Source of the DNA: Falsiroseomonas sp051860665
Lineage (GTDB): Bacteria; Pseudomonadota; Alphaproteobacteria; Acetobacterales; Acetobacteraceae
Direction: 5' to 3'
Length of the DNA stretch: 64,000 nt
Assembly: GCF_051860665.1 (NCBI RefSeq)
Contig: NZ_JBHYDM010000001.1
Coordinates: 310,001 to 374,000 of the forward strand
Shown here: positions 33,917 to 42,653 of the stretch, piece after piece
How the letters are laid out: every line of letters begins with the position of its first letter
Position numbering within the stretch: position 1 is the stretch's first letter
Made by a program: the position numbers and the translations under genes
Notes under the pieces: model-generated
Databases searched by the model: none
What the model saw: the letters and a program-made list of their open reading frames with translations, nothing else
What the model was told of the DNA's origin: nothing

Positions 33917-34855
33917 ATGCCCGCCCTGACCAAGACCCTGGACCTGCCCCACCCCCACCCGCCGGAGGATGTGCCCGTGCCGGCCGGCTATGCCGCCGGC
34001 GCCCCGGCCCCCTGGTGGCTGAAATTCGCCGTGAAGCTGGCGCTGGGCGCCCTGCCGGTGCCGGCGCAGGCCTGGCGCGCGCTGGGCCTGCGCCGGCATT
34101 CCTTCGCGGCGCTGGACCCCGGCCGGCTGGTCGCGCCGCTGCAATGGCGGATGGCCCGCCACCAGGCGCTGTGCGGCCAGGCGCCCCGATCGGTGCTGGA
34201 GGTCGGGCCCGGCGCCATGGTGCTGCGCGCGCCGATCGCGGCGGCGCTCGGCCTGGGTCCCATCTGGTACCTGGATGTGGAGGATGCCGCGCCACAGGAC
34301 CTGGCGCCCTATCGCGCCGCGGCGGAGGCCGCGCGCCAGGCCGGCCTCACCCCGCCCGACCTTTCGGCCTGCCGCAACCGGGCGGAGGTGCTGGCCGCCT
34401 GCAACGCCCGGCTGCTGCTGGGCGGGGCGGAGGCGCTGGCGGCGGTGCCGGCGGGCTCGGTGGACCTGGTCTTCTCCGAAGTGGCGCTGGAGCATGTGCG
34501 GCGGGACGCGCTGGCCCCGCTGCTGGCGGCGCTGCGGCGGGTGACGGCGCCGGGCGGGCTCGGCCTGCATGCGGTGGATTTCCACGACCATCTGGGCGGC
34601 AGGCTGCGCCACCTGTCCTTCGGCCCGGATTTCTGGAACGGGCCCGCGGTGGCCCGCGCCGGGCTCTACTGCAACCAGCTCGGCCTGTCCGAAGTCCTGG
34701 CCGCCTTCGCCGCCGCCGGCTTTGCCGCCCGCGCCAGCCAGAGGCTGGTCTGGGACCTGCCGCCGGTGCCGCCGGGCGGGGTGCATCCGGCGCTGGGCCG
34801 GGCGCCGGAGGATGACCGCATCTGCCACGCCGCGCTGGAAGTGAGGCCCGCATGA
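33917..34855 (+). CDS. SAM-dependent class I methyltransferase
   Basis: 312 residues. SVLEVGPGAMVLRAPIA is the SAM-binding motif I, LDVEDAAPQDLAPY is the motif II acidic strand, and DLVFSEVALEHVRRDALAPL followed by LRRVTAPGGLGLHAVDFHDH matches motifs IV-VI. An N-terminal ~90-residue extension (PWWLKFAVKLALG) may sit at the membrane or bind substrate. The frame is open far upstream, but the ATG at 33917 gives the first plausible protein sequence. Its stop overlaps the next gene start as ATGA. Substrate unknown. Confidence 0.75.
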   Translation: MPALTKTLDLPHPHPPEDVPVPAGYAAGAPAPWWLKFAVKLALGALPVPAQAWRALGLRRHSFAALDPGRLVAPLQWRMARHQALCGQAPRSVLEVGPGAMVLRAPIAAALGLGPIWYLDVEDAAPQDLAPYRAAAEAARQAGLTPPDLSACRNRAEVLAACNARLLLGGAEALAAVPAGSVDLVFSEVALEHVRRDALAPLLAALRRVTAPGGLGLHAVDFHDHLGGRLRHLSFGPDFWNGPAVARAGLYCNQLGLSEVLAAFAAAGFAARASQRLVWDLPPVPPGGVHPALGRAPEDDRICHAALEVRPA

Positions 34856-35811
34856 TCCGCCGCCGATCCCTGCTCGCCCTGCCCGCCCTGGCGGCAGCGC
34901 CCGCCGTGGCGCAACCGGGCTGGCAGCCGGACCGGCCGCTGCGCTGGATCCTCGGCTATCCGCCCGGCGGCGGCTCCGACCTCATCGCCCGGCTGCTGGC
35001 CCAGGCCATGGCCGGGGCGCTCGGCCAGCCGGTGGTGGTGGAGAACCGCCCCGGCGGCGGCGGCGTGCTGGGGGCGGAGCTGGCGGCGCGCGCGGCGCCG
35101 GATGGCCACACGCTGCTGTCCGGCGACAACGGCATCCTGGTCTTCCACCCCTTCCTGCACGACCGCCTGCCCTATGACCCGGCCCGGGACTTCCGGGCCA
35201 TCGGCGGGCTGGCACGCTTCCAGCTTCTGGTGCTGGTGCCGGCGGAGAGCCCGCTGCGCGACTTGGCGGCGCTGCGCGGCCGCCGCGGCCTCAGCTACGG
35301 CTCCTCCGGCGTCGGCTCCCCGCAGCACCTGGCCGCGGCGCGGCTGCTGCGCCAGGCGGGGGCGGAGGAGGCGACGCATATCCCCTATCGCGGCGGCGCC
35401 GCAGTGCTGACCGACCTGATGGCCGGGCGCCTCGACCTCGCCATGCTCGACACCGCCGCCGCCCTGCCGCAGCTGCGGGAGGGCAAGCTGCGCGCCCTCG
35501 CCATCGGCTCCGCCACCCGCCTTCCCGCACTCCCCGATGTGCCGACGGCGCAGGAGGCCGGGCTGGATGGCTATGTGGTGGAGGCCTGGCAAGGGCTGGT
35601 CGTACCCGCCGCCACGCCGCAGCCGGCGGTGGACCGCCTGGCCGCGACCCTGACCGCGGCGCTGGCGGAGCCCACGGTGCAGGCGCGGCTGGCCGCCGGC
35701 GGGATCGGCGCCATGACTTCCGGGCCGGCCGAATTCGACGCCATGCTGGCGGCGGAGCGCGCCACCTGGGGGCCGCTGATCCGCGCCCTCGGGGTGCGGC
35801 TCGCCGGCTGA
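34852..35811 (+). CDS. Bug/TctC-family periplasmic substrate-binding protein
   Basis: 319 residues with a signal peptide (MIRRRSLLALPALAAAPAVA). PLRWILGYPPGGGSDLIARL is the Bug N-terminal motif, then VVVENRPGGGGVLGAELA, and GLSYGSSGVGSPQHLAAARL and IPYRGGAAVLTDLMAGRLD typical of the ligand cleft. It overlaps the methyltransferase stop by 4 bp, an unusual partner. Another Bug gene follows 92 bp later. No TctA/TctB is present. Confidence 0.93.
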   Translation: MIRRRSLLALPALAAAPAVAQPGWQPDRPLRWILGYPPGGGSDLIARLLAQAMAGALGQPVVVENRPGGGGVLGAELAARAAPDGHTLLSGDNGILVFHPFLHDRLPYDPARDFRAIGGLARFQLLVLVPAESPLRDLAALRGRRGLSYGSSGVGSPQHLAAARLLRQAGAEEATHIPYRGGAAVLTDLMAGRLDLAMLDTAAALPQLREGKLRALAIGSATRLPALPDVPTAQEAGLDGYVVEAWQGLVVPAATPQPAVDRLAATLTAALAEPTVQARLAAGGIGAMTSGPAEFDAMLAAERATWGPLIRALGVRLAG

Positions 35812-35903
35812 CCGGCCGGCGCGCGGGGCGGATTTCGCTGTCCCCGGCGCCTGCTCTGCTGCCACTCTCCCGCCGCGCATCAAGACGCAGGATGGGAGGT
35901 TTC

Positions 35904-36872
35904 ATGCTTCGCCGCCGTCACGTCCTCGGCCTCGCCGCCGCGCTGCTGCCCCTCGGGGCGCATGGGCAGAGCTTTCCGGAGCGCAATCCGCGCCTCATCG
36001 TCCCCTTCCCACCCGGCGGCCTCACCGACATCATGGCCCGCCTGGTGGCGCAGCGCCTGGGCGAGGGCTGGGGCCGCGCCGTGGTGGTGGACAACCGCGC
36101 CGGCGGCAATGCGCTGATCGGCGCCGACCTGGCGGCGAAGGCGGAGCCGGATGGGCATACGCTGCTCTCCATCACCCTGACCCATGCGGTGAACGCGACG
36201 CTCTTCCCCGCCGCGCCCTACGATTTCCGGCGCGCCTTTTCCGTCATTTCGGTGCTCGGCTCGCTGCCGCTGGCCGTGGTGGTGAATGCCGAGAAAAGCC
36301 CGGCGCGGGACCTGGCCGGGCTTGTGGCCCTTTCCCGCGAACGCCGGCTGAATGGCGGCTCCTCCGGCACCGGATCGCCGCCGCATCTGGGGCTGGAGCT
36401 GTTCCGCCGCGTGGCGCAGGCGGGCGACAATATCGTGCATGTGCCCTATCGCGGCGGCGCCCCCTCCGTCACCGACCTCGCCGGCGGCAGCCTGGACATG
36501 ATGGTCTCCAACCTGCCCGAATGCCTGGCGCAGATTCGCGGCGGCCGGCTGCGGGCGCTGGCCGTGACCAGCGCGGAGCGCCACCCCCTGGTGCCGGAGG
36601 TGCCGACGGTGCGGGAGGCCGGGCAACCGGCGCTCGAGATCACCAACTGGACCGCGCTGATGACCCAGGCCGCCGTGCCGCCCGCCCTCCTCGCCCGGCT
36701 GGAGCGCGACGTGCTGGCCGCCATCCACCATCCGGAGACCAGGCGCCGCGCCGAGGAAGGCGGCTTCCAGGTGCTGGGCTGGGACAGCGCGCGCTCCTCC
36801 ACCTTCGTGCGCGCGGAGACGGATCGCTGGGCCACCCTTGTCACGGAGGCCGGGATCAAGCCCGATGCGTGA
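35904..36872 (+). CDS. Bug/TctC-family periplasmic substrate-binding protein
   Basis: 322 residues from the ATG at 35904 (MLRRRHVLGLAAALLPLGAH, a signal peptide). An ATG 12 nt earlier is in frame, but the GGGAGG ribosome site (35894-35899) sits between the two and fits 35904. NPRLIVPFPPGGLTDIMARL, VVVDNRAGGNALIGADLA, VPYRGGAPSVTDLAGG and the end EAGIKPDA follow the Bug pattern. It precedes an Ldh-type dehydrogenase by 23 nt, so the two probably form an operon in which the receptor and the enzyme handle the same hydroxy acid. Confidence 0.92.
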   Translation: MLRRRHVLGLAAALLPLGAHGQSFPERNPRLIVPFPPGGLTDIMARLVAQRLGEGWGRAVVVDNRAGGNALIGADLAAKAEPDGHTLLSITLTHAVNATLFPAAPYDFRRAFSVISVLGSLPLAVVVNAEKSPARDLAGLVALSRERRLNGGSSGTGSPPHLGLELFRRVAQAGDNIVHVPYRGGAPSVTDLAGGSLDMMVSNLPECLAQIRGGRLRALAVTSAERHPLVPEVPTVREAGQPALEITNWTALMTQAAVPPALLARLERDVLAAIHHPETRRRAEEGGFQVLGWDSARSSTFVRAETDRWATLVTEAGIKPDA

Positions 36873-36895
36873 AACCTGCCGATGAGCCCCGCCCC

Positions 36896-37915
36896 ATGCC
36901 ACGCCTGACCCTTCCCGAGGCCGAAGCCCTGGCCACCGCGGCGCTGGCCGCGGCCGGCGCCAATCCCGAGATGGCGCGGCTGACCGCGCAGGCGCTGGTG
37001 GCCGGCGAGGCCGAGGGCCAGGGCGGCCATGGCCTGTCCCGCGTGCCGCAATATGCCGGCTTCCTGGCCAATGGCCGGGCCGATGGCGCCGCCACCCCCG
37101 TCCTCCTCGCCGAGCGCGGCGGCGCGGCGCTGATCGATGCGCGGCACGGCCTAGCCTATCCGGCGCTCGACCTCGCGGTGCGGGAAGCCGCCCGCCGGGC
37201 GCGCCAGAATGGCGTCGCCTTCCTCGGCATCACCAATAGCCACCATGCCGGCGCCATGGGCCTGCCCGTCGCGGCGCTGGCCCGGCAGGGGCTGGTGGCG
37301 CTGGCCTTCACCAATTCCCCCGCCGCCATGCCGGTGCCGGGCGGCCGCCGGCCGCTGATGGGCACCAACCCGGTCGCCGCCGCCTTCCCGCGCCGCGACG
37401 CCGCCCCCCTCATCATCGACATGGCCCTGTCCGAGGTCGCCCGCGGCAAGATCATGCTGGCCGCCAAGGCCGGGAAGAAGATCCCGCTCGGCTGGGCGCT
37501 GGACGCGGAAGGCAACCCGACCACGGACCCGCATGCGGCGCTGGACGGCGCCATGCTGGCCATGGGTGGCGCCAAGGGCGCGCTGCTGGCGCTGATCGTC
37601 GAACTGCTCTGCTGCGCGCTCACCGGCGCCGCCTTCGGCTTCGAGGCGGACAGCTTCTTCGCCGCCGAGGGCAATCGCCCGCGCCTCGGCCATGCGCTGC
37701 TGGCGATCGACCCCGGCGCCCTGGTGGGCGAGGCCGGCTTCGCCGACCGGCTGGAATTCCTGCTCGCCGCCATGCAGGGCGACCCCGGCGTGCGCCTGCC
37801 CGGCAGCCGCCGCGCCGGCCTCGCCGCGCATGCGGCGGCGGATGGGCTGGAGGTGCCGGATTCGCTGCTCGCGCAGTTGCAGGCCCTGGCCCGATCAAAC
37901 CTTAACGTGGCATAA
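36896..37915 (+). CDS. Ldh-type (malate/L-lactate/ureidoglycolate) dehydrogenase family protein
   Basis: 339-residue NAD(P)-dependent oxidoreductase of the LDH2 family, unrelated to Rossmann-fold lactate dehydrogenase. GGHGLSRVPQYAGFLANGRA, GVAFLGITNSHHAGAMGLPV with the catalytic histidine region, RRPLMGTNPVAAAFPR, and DMALSEVARGKIMLAAKAG are the family blocks in order. Members reduce or oxidise 2-hydroxy/2-oxo acids or cyclic imines, so substrate is open. The gene sits 23 nt after a Bug receptor gene, suggesting uptake and oxidation of the same organic acid. Upstream extension of this frame overlaps the Bug gene and is not supported. Confidence 0.88.
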   Translation: MPRLTLPEAEALATAALAAAGANPEMARLTAQALVAGEAEGQGGHGLSRVPQYAGFLANGRADGAATPVLLAERGGAALIDARHGLAYPALDLAVREAARRARQNGVAFLGITNSHHAGAMGLPVAALARQGLVALAFTNSPAAMPVPGGRRPLMGTNPVAAAFPRRDAAPLIIDMALSEVARGKIMLAAKAGKKIPLGWALDAEGNPTTDPHAALDGAMLAMGGAKGALLALIVELLCCALTGAAFGFEADSFFAAEGNRPRLGHALLAIDPGALVGEAGFADRLEFLLAAMQGDPGVRLPGSRRAGLAAHAAADGLEVPDSLLAQLQALARSNLNVA

Positions 37916-37956
37916 GTTTCTTGACCTTCGCGCAACAGCTACCAGGAACCCGCAGC

Positions 37957-39087
37957 ATGTCGACGCCGCAGCTCCGCCCCGGCGAGCCCATCCCGCCCTT
38001 CCATGCGCGCGCGGCCGGCAATCCCCGCTTCGCCTTCGACACGGCGGCGGGGCGCTGGCTGATGGTGCTGATCCCCGGCTCGCTCGGCGCGCCCGGCCAG
38101 CTGGAGCGCCTGACGGCCATGGTCGCGCCGCATGCCGATGTGCTGCGTCTGGACCACGCCTATATGCTGGTGATCGGCACCGACCCCGCCGATGAACAGG
38201 CCGGCCGCCTGGTGGATGGCAATGGCCGCCGCGTGCTCTGGGACGACAACGGCGCCGCCCGCCGCGCCTTCCGCGCCGCCGAGGCCGATGGCGCGCCCCG
38301 CACCGGCTGGGTGCTGCTGGACCCCATGCTGCGCGTCTTCGCCGTCTGGCCGCTGGAAGCCGGCGCCGAGGCCATGGCAACCCTCGCCGCCCTGCCGCCG
38401 CCCGGCGACCACGCCGGCGTGCCGCTCGTCGCCCCCGTGCTGATCCTGCCGCGCGTCTTCGAACCCGCCTTCTGCCAGCGCCTGATCGCGGAATACGAGA
38501 AGTTCGGCGGCGGCGAGAGCGGCTTCATGCGCGACGAAGGCGGCCGCACCATCGGCGTGATGGACCCGACCCATAAGCGCCGGAAGGACCTGTTCCTGGA
38601 GGATGAGACGCTGAAGGCGCAGATCCGCGCCCGGCTGAACGCCCGGCTGGTGCCGGAAATCCGTCGCGCCTTCCAGTACAACGTCACCCGCCTCGAGCGC
38701 TACGTCGTCGCCTGCTACGATTCCGCCGACAAGGGCTTCTTCCGGGCGCATCGCGACAATACCACCAAGGCCACCGCCCACCGCCGCTTCGCGGTCACGA
38801 TGAACCTCAACACCGGCGAATATGAGGGCGGCGAGCTGAACTTCCCCGAATTCGGCCCGCAGACCTACAAGGCCCCGGCCGGCGGGGCTGTGGTGTTTTC
38901 CTGCTCCCTGCTGCATGAGGCGCGTCCGGTGACGCGCGGGCGGCGATACGCCTTCCTGCCGTTCCTCTATGATGACGCAGCCGCGGAAATCCGCGAGGAG
39001 GGTGCAAAATTCCTGGGCCAGAACGACGCGGTCCCGCAGACGGGCCGCAAGACGCCGGAGACGGCCGAAGCGACCGCGACCGCCTGA
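37957..39087 (+). CDS. 2OG-Fe(II) oxygenase with N-terminal redoxin-like domain
   Basis: 376 residues in two parts. Residues 1-150 look like a peroxiredoxin/thioredoxin-type domain (LRPGEPIPPFHARA; RWLMVLIPGSLG; GWVLLDPMLRVFAVWPL) but have no cysteine where the peroxidatic one should be. Residues 160-350 form a prolyl-4-hydroxylase-like double-stranded helix: H265 and D267 (HRD) and H320 (LLHEA) bind iron, R329/R330 binds 2-oxoglutarate. The domain should hydroxylate a protein or small molecule. The ATG at 37957 was chosen over an upstream TTG. The TrmH-type gene follows. Confidence 0.82.
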   Translation: MSTPQLRPGEPIPPFHARAAGNPRFAFDTAAGRWLMVLIPGSLGAPGQLERLTAMVAPHADVLRLDHAYMLVIGTDPADEQAGRLVDGNGRRVLWDDNGAARRAFRAAEADGAPRTGWVLLDPMLRVFAVWPLEAGAEAMATLAALPPPGDHAGVPLVAPVLILPRVFEPAFCQRLIAEYEKFGGGESGFMRDEGGRTIGVMDPTHKRRKDLFLEDETLKAQIRARLNARLVPEIRRAFQYNVTRLERYVVACYDSADKGFFRAHRDNTTKATAHRRFAVTMNLNTGEYEGGELNFPEFGPQTYKAPAGGAVVFSCSLLHEARPVTRGRRYAFLPFLYDDAAAEIREEGAKFLGQNDAVPQTGRKTPETAEATATA

Positions 39088-39212
39088 CCCCGCCCGAGGG
39101 CGGCGGTTTCCGCACGCGCCCCTTCAGCCGGGGGCGCGCGCCCGATCGCCCGCCCGAACGCCCCGAACTGGCCAATACGCCACGCCCGCCCACCGAACCC
39201 GGCCAGGCCCCG

Positions 39213-39953
39213 GTGCGCGGCTGGCGGGACTCCGACCTCGACCGGCTCTGCGGCCCCGCCGCCGCCACGGCCGCCTTCGCCACCCGGCCCGACGCCATCC
39301 TCCGCCTGTTCTACCTGGAGACGCGGCGCCGCGAGGTCGGACCCCTCTGCGCGCAAATGGCCCGCGCCCGCCGCCCCTACCGGGAAGTCACCCCGGACGA
39401 GCTGATGCGCATCGCCGGCACCGAACACCACGGCGGCGTGGTCGCCATCGCCGTGCCGCGCACCATCGCGGAACTCGGCAACGGGCCCTTCCCGCCAAAG
39501 CTGCTGTCCGCCCCCGTGCTGCCGCTGCTCGACGGCATCGGCAACCCGCACAACCTCGGCGCCATCGCCCGCTCCGCCGCCTTCTTCGGCTGCACCGGCC
39601 TGCTGCTGTCCAACGACCCGCGCCAGGCCAGCCTCTCCGACGCCGCCTACCGGATCGCCGAAGGCGGGCTGGAACACCTGGACATCCTCCGCCTGCCCAA
39701 CCCCGCGGTGGGCCTCCGCGCCCTGGCCCCCCGCTTCACCACCGTCGCCGCCGTGGCCGCCGGCGGCATGCCGCCCGAAGCCCTGCCCCGCGGCAAACCC
39801 TTCCTCCTCGCCCTCGGCAACGAGGAAATCGGCCTGCCCGGCCTGACCGCCGCCGCCTGCACCCACCGCGTCACCCTGCCAGGCAGCGGCCGCGTCGAAA
39901 GCCTGAACGTCTCGGTCGCCGCGGCCGTCCTCCTGCATGCGATGGCAGGCTGA
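39213..39953 (+). CDS. TrmH/SpoU-family RNA 2'-O-methyltransferase
   Basis: 246 residues from the GTG at 39213. An N-terminal substrate-binding domain (DAILRLFYLETRRREV) is followed by the SPOUT knot: LLDGIGNPHNLGAIARSAAF (motif 1), LALGNEEIGLPG (motif 2) and LPGSGRVESLNVSVAAAVLL (motif 3). 2'-O-methylation of a ribose in tRNA or rRNA. The same frame continues upstream through a basic, proline-rich stretch (FSRGRAPDRPPERPELANTP) without any ATG, GTG or TTG, so the true N-terminus may be longer than it appears or the extension may be chance. Followed 19 bp later by the second hairpin element. Confidence 0.85.
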   Translation: MRGWRDSDLDRLCGPAAATAAFATRPDAILRLFYLETRRREVGPLCAQMARARRPYREVTPDELMRIAGTEHHGGVVAIAVPRTIAELGNGPFPPKLLSAPVLPLLDGIGNPHNLGAIARSAAFFGCTGLLLSNDPRQASLSDAAYRIAEGGLEHLDILRLPNPAVGLRALAPRFTTVAAVAAGGMPPEALPRGKPFLLALGNEEIGLPGLTAAACTHRVTLPGSGRVESLNVSVAAAVLLHAMAG

Positions 39954-39972
39954 GGCAGGGCGCGCGGGTGAT

Positions 39973-40186
39973 GCGAGAGGGGCTTTGCCCCCCTCGCGCT
40001 CCCCCCACGAAGGGTCAGTGGACCCTTCGAACCCCGGTATGGAGGAGCAGGCGGGAGGAGGGGCGCGGCGCAACCGCCTCGGCCAGCACACCCGCCTTGC
40101 CCCTCCTCCCGCCTGCTCCTTGATGGGATTCCAAAGGGACCACTGTCCCTTTGGTGGGGGGTGCCGGGGGGCAAAGCCCCCTGGCA
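39973..40186. repeat. Five-hairpin palindromic element, copy 2 (214 bp)
   Basis: Same layout as 18580-18791. A, 39973-39997: GCGAG-bounded GGGGC-TTT-GCCCC. B, 40008-40029: 9-bp stem CGAAGGGTC with loop AGTG. C: perfect 21-bp arms at 40044-40064 and 40099-40119, starting GGAGCAGG. D, 40131-40154: 10-bp stem CCAAAGGGAC with loop CACT. E, 40162-40186: TGCC-bounded GGGGGC-AAA-GCCCCC. Compared with copy 1, the B and A stem bases differ but remain fully paired, while loops, spacing and the GAGCAGG/CCTGCTC ends of C are kept. It begins 19 bp after the TrmH-type stop and ends 53 bp before the next gene on the same strand. Confidence 0.85.
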
Positions 40187-40238
40187 GCAACCCGCGCCTC
40201 CCTGCGCCACCCCGCCCCCGCACTGCATGAGGATCGCC

Positions 40239-41489
40239 ATGGCAGACCCGGATGTTCTGGTTATCGGCGCGGGTGCGGCCGGCATTGCGGCGGCGCGGGC
40301 GGTGCGGGCGGCGGGGCGGTCGGTCTTGGTGGTGGAGGCGCGGGCGCGGGTGGGGGGGCGGGTGGTGACGGATGGGCGGCTGGGGGTGCCCTTCGATCTG
40401 GGGGCGGCCTGGCTGCACAATGCGGAGCAGAATCCCCTGGTGCCCTTGGCGGCGGGGCTGGGGGTGAGGCTGGTCGATTCGGATGCGGCGCGGCGGGAGC
40501 GGAGCTGGGTGGGAGGTCGGCTGGCGACGGCGGCGGAGGAAGCGGCCTATGGCGCGGCCTGGGATGGGTTTGCGGCGGCGGTGCGGGCACGGGTGGCGGC
40601 GGGGGGGCCGGATATCAGCGTGGCGGAGGCTGTGCCGCGGGGTGGGGACTGGGATGCGACGGTGGCGGCCTGGCAGGGCGATATCATCGCCGCGGCGCCG
40701 CTGGAGCGGTTGAGCCTGCGGGATTTCGCGGCGACGGCCCTGGATGGCCGGAACATGTTGCCGGAGCCGGGCTTCGGGGTGCTGCTGGCGGCCTTGGCGG
40801 AGGGATTGCCGATCCGGCGGGGGGCGGCGGTGCGGCGGGTCCGGTGGGGTGGCGCCTGGGCGGAGGCCGAGGGGGATTTCGGCATCATCCGGGCCCGGGC
40901 GGTGGTGGTGACGCTGCCCACGGATCTGCTGGCGGCGGAGGTGGTGCGCTTCGACCCGCCTTTGCCGGTGGAGGTGCTGCAGGCGGCGCATGACCTGCCG
41001 CTGGGGCAGGTGGTGAAGGTGGGGTTTCGTGGCGTGGCGGGGCTGGGCCTGCCGGACTTCAGCGCGCTGGATCGCCAGGTGGCGCCGGGGGAGGCGCTGG
41101 TGGCCATGTCGGCGCGGCCCTTCGGGCGGGATCTGCTGGCCTGCCATGTCGGCGGCGATGCCGCGGCGGCGCTGGAGGAGGCCGGCGATGCGGCGGCCGA
41201 GGATTTCATGCGGGCCGAGGTGGCCTTGCGGTTCGGGGCGCAGGCGGCGCGGGACTTGCGGGCTGGGCCGGTTGTGACCGATTGGAAGCGCGACCCCTGG
41301 GCGCGGGGCGTCTATAGCACCGCCAGGGTCGGGCGCGCGGCGGCGCGGGGGGTCCTGGCGGCGCCGCTGGCCGGCGGGCGGCTGTGCCTGGCGGGGGAGG
41401 CCTGCCATGCGCGGCTGGCCGGCACGGTGGGCGGGGCCTGGGAATCCGGCGAGGTTGCAGTCGGAAACGTGCTTGCTGCGTTGCAGTAA
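40239..41489 (+). CDS. Flavin-dependent amine oxidase family protein
   Basis: 416-residue FAD enzyme of the monoamine oxidase/polyamine oxidase type. MADPDVLVIGAGAAGIAAAR is the FAD-binding strand; VVEARARVGGRVVTD is the second signature; FDLGAAWLHNAEQNPL follows. C-terminal LCLAGEACHARLAGTVGGAWESG is the family's FAD-closing motif. Oxidative deamination of an amine is expected; substrate unknown. I used the ATG at 40239, with GAGGA about 5 nt upstream, rather than 40227. The codon use is noticeably more G-rich than neighbours (many gcg/ggg), and the gene directly follows the hairpin element. Confidence 0.85.
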   Translation: MADPDVLVIGAGAAGIAAARAVRAAGRSVLVVEARARVGGRVVTDGRLGVPFDLGAAWLHNAEQNPLVPLAAGLGVRLVDSDAARRERSWVGGRLATAAEEAAYGAAWDGFAAAVRARVAAGGPDISVAEAVPRGGDWDATVAAWQGDIIAAAPLERLSLRDFAATALDGRNMLPEPGFGVLLAALAEGLPIRRGAAVRRVRWGGAWAEAEGDFGIIRARAVVVTLPTDLLAAEVVRFDPPLPVEVLQAAHDLPLGQVVKVGFRGVAGLGLPDFSALDRQVAPGEALVAMSARPFGRDLLACHVGGDAAAALEEAGDAAAEDFMRAEVALRFGAQAARDLRAGPVVTDWKRDPWARGVYSTARVGRAAARGVLAAPLAGGRLCLAGEACHARLAGTVGGAWESGEVAVGNVLAALQ

Positions 41490-41525
41490 CGCAGGATGCA
41501 CCGGCCTCTGCCATAATGGCGGGGG

Positions 41526-42653
41526 ATGATGGCTTTGGAGGCGACGGCGCTGGCGGAGAGCTTTGCGGTGCGAGAGGCGGAGGGCGCGCGATGGCTGGCG
41601 CTGTCCGGACGCATCGATACCCAGGCGGCGGCGGCGCTGTGGAGCCGCCTGATGGCGGAGGCGCGCAAGCCCGGCGCGCCGCTGGTGCTCGACCTCGAGG
41701 CGGTGGAGGCGGTGGATACCACCGGTGCCACCCTGCTGCTGACCGCGCAATCCGCCGCCGAGGGCAGCCGGATCGAGGGCGCGAGCCCCGGCGTGGTCGC
41801 GGTGCTGGACCGGGTGCGGGATGCGCTGGCGGCGCCGCGGCCGGCGGTGGCACCGCGCCGCTTCATGCCGCTGTCCGGGCTCGGCCGGCGTGTGGTCGGC
41901 CTGCTGAACAATGGCATGGAGGCGCTGGCCTTCCTGGGCGAGACGCTGGTGGTCGCGCTCGGCACGCTGATCCGCCCGGGCCGGTTGCGGGCGCGGGAAT
42001 TGCTGCGGCACCTGGACGAGGCCGGCACGCGCGCCTTCGGCCTGGCGACGCTGCTCGGCGCGCTGCTCGGGGTGATCCTGGCCTTCCAGTCGGCGATCCC
42101 GCTGCGGCAATTCGGCGCCGAGATCTTCGTGCCCAGCCTGGTCGGCATTTCCCTGCTGCGGGAGCTGGGGCCGCTGATGGCGGGCGTGGTCCTGGCCGGG
42201 CGCACCGGCTCCGCCTATGCGGCGGAGCTCGGCACCATGACGGTGAACGAGGAGGTGGCGGCCTTGCGCATCATGGGCATCGACCCGATGGCGCTGCTGG
42301 TGCTGCCGCGGGTGCTGGCCGGGGTGCTGGTGATGCCGGTGCTGTCGCTGGTGCTGACGCTGGCGGGGCTGGCCGGCATGGCGCTGATCATGCGGCTGCT
42401 GGGCTTCCAGATGACGACGGTGGCGCAGCAGCTGGTGAATTTCGTCAGCCTGAAGGACCTGCTGGGCGGGTTGTTCAAGGCCGCGGTCTTCGGACTGGCG
42501 ATCGCCATCATCGGCTGCCGCGCGGGCCTCGGCGCCGGGCGCGGGCCGCGCGCGGTGGGCGATGCGGCGACCTCCGCCGTGGTGGGGGGCATCGTCGCCA
42601 TCGTGGTGCTGGACGGCATCTTTGCAGTGCTTTTCGAAAGGCTGGGGTTGTGA
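41526..42653 (+). CDS. mlaE: MlaE-type lipid ABC transporter permease with N-terminal STAS domain
   Basis: 375 residues. The first ~100 (WLALSGRIDTQAAAALWSRL; LVLDLEAVEAVDTTGATLLL) form a STAS domain, doing the job of the separate MlaB of E. coli. The rest is the permease: LLGALLGVILAFQSAIPLRQFG, LVGISLLRELGPLMAGVVLAGRTGSA (shown in part) and GTMTVNEEVAALRIMGIDPM are MlaE signatures. Inner-membrane part of the Mla system that moves phospholipids between the membranes. First gene of a four-gene operon; its TGA overlaps the ATPase GTG start. A CATAAT hexamer at 41512-41517 could be a -10 box but has no good partner. Confidence 0.92.
   Translation: MMALEATALAESFAVREAEGARWLALSGRIDTQAAAALWSRLMAEARKPGAPLVLDLEAVEAVDTTGATLLLTAQSAAEGSRIEGASPGVVAVLDRVRDALAAPRPAVAPRRFMPLSGLGRRVVGLLNNGMEALAFLGETLVVALGTLIRPGRLRARELLRHLDEAGTRAFGLATLLGALLGVILAFQSAIPLRQFGAEIFVPSLVGISLLRELGPLMAGVVLAGRTGSAYAAELGTMTVNEEVAALRIMGIDPMALLVLPRVLAGVLVMPVLSLVLTLAGLAGMALIMRLLGFQMTTVAQQLVNFVSLKDLLGGLFKAAVFGLAIAIIGCRAGLGAGRGPRAVGDAATSAVVGGIVAIVVLDGIFAVLFERLGL

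Noticed and set aside
41481..41517. A promoter for the Mla operon using TTGCAG and CATAAT
   Set aside because: The spacing between the two hexamers is 25 bp, outside the usable range; only a lone -10-like hexamer remains.
38967..42110. A 1047-codon minus-strand frame running through the hairpin element and the amine oxidase gene
   Set aside because: Arginine/proline/glutamine-rich antisense translation; the plus strand carries recognisable enzymes.
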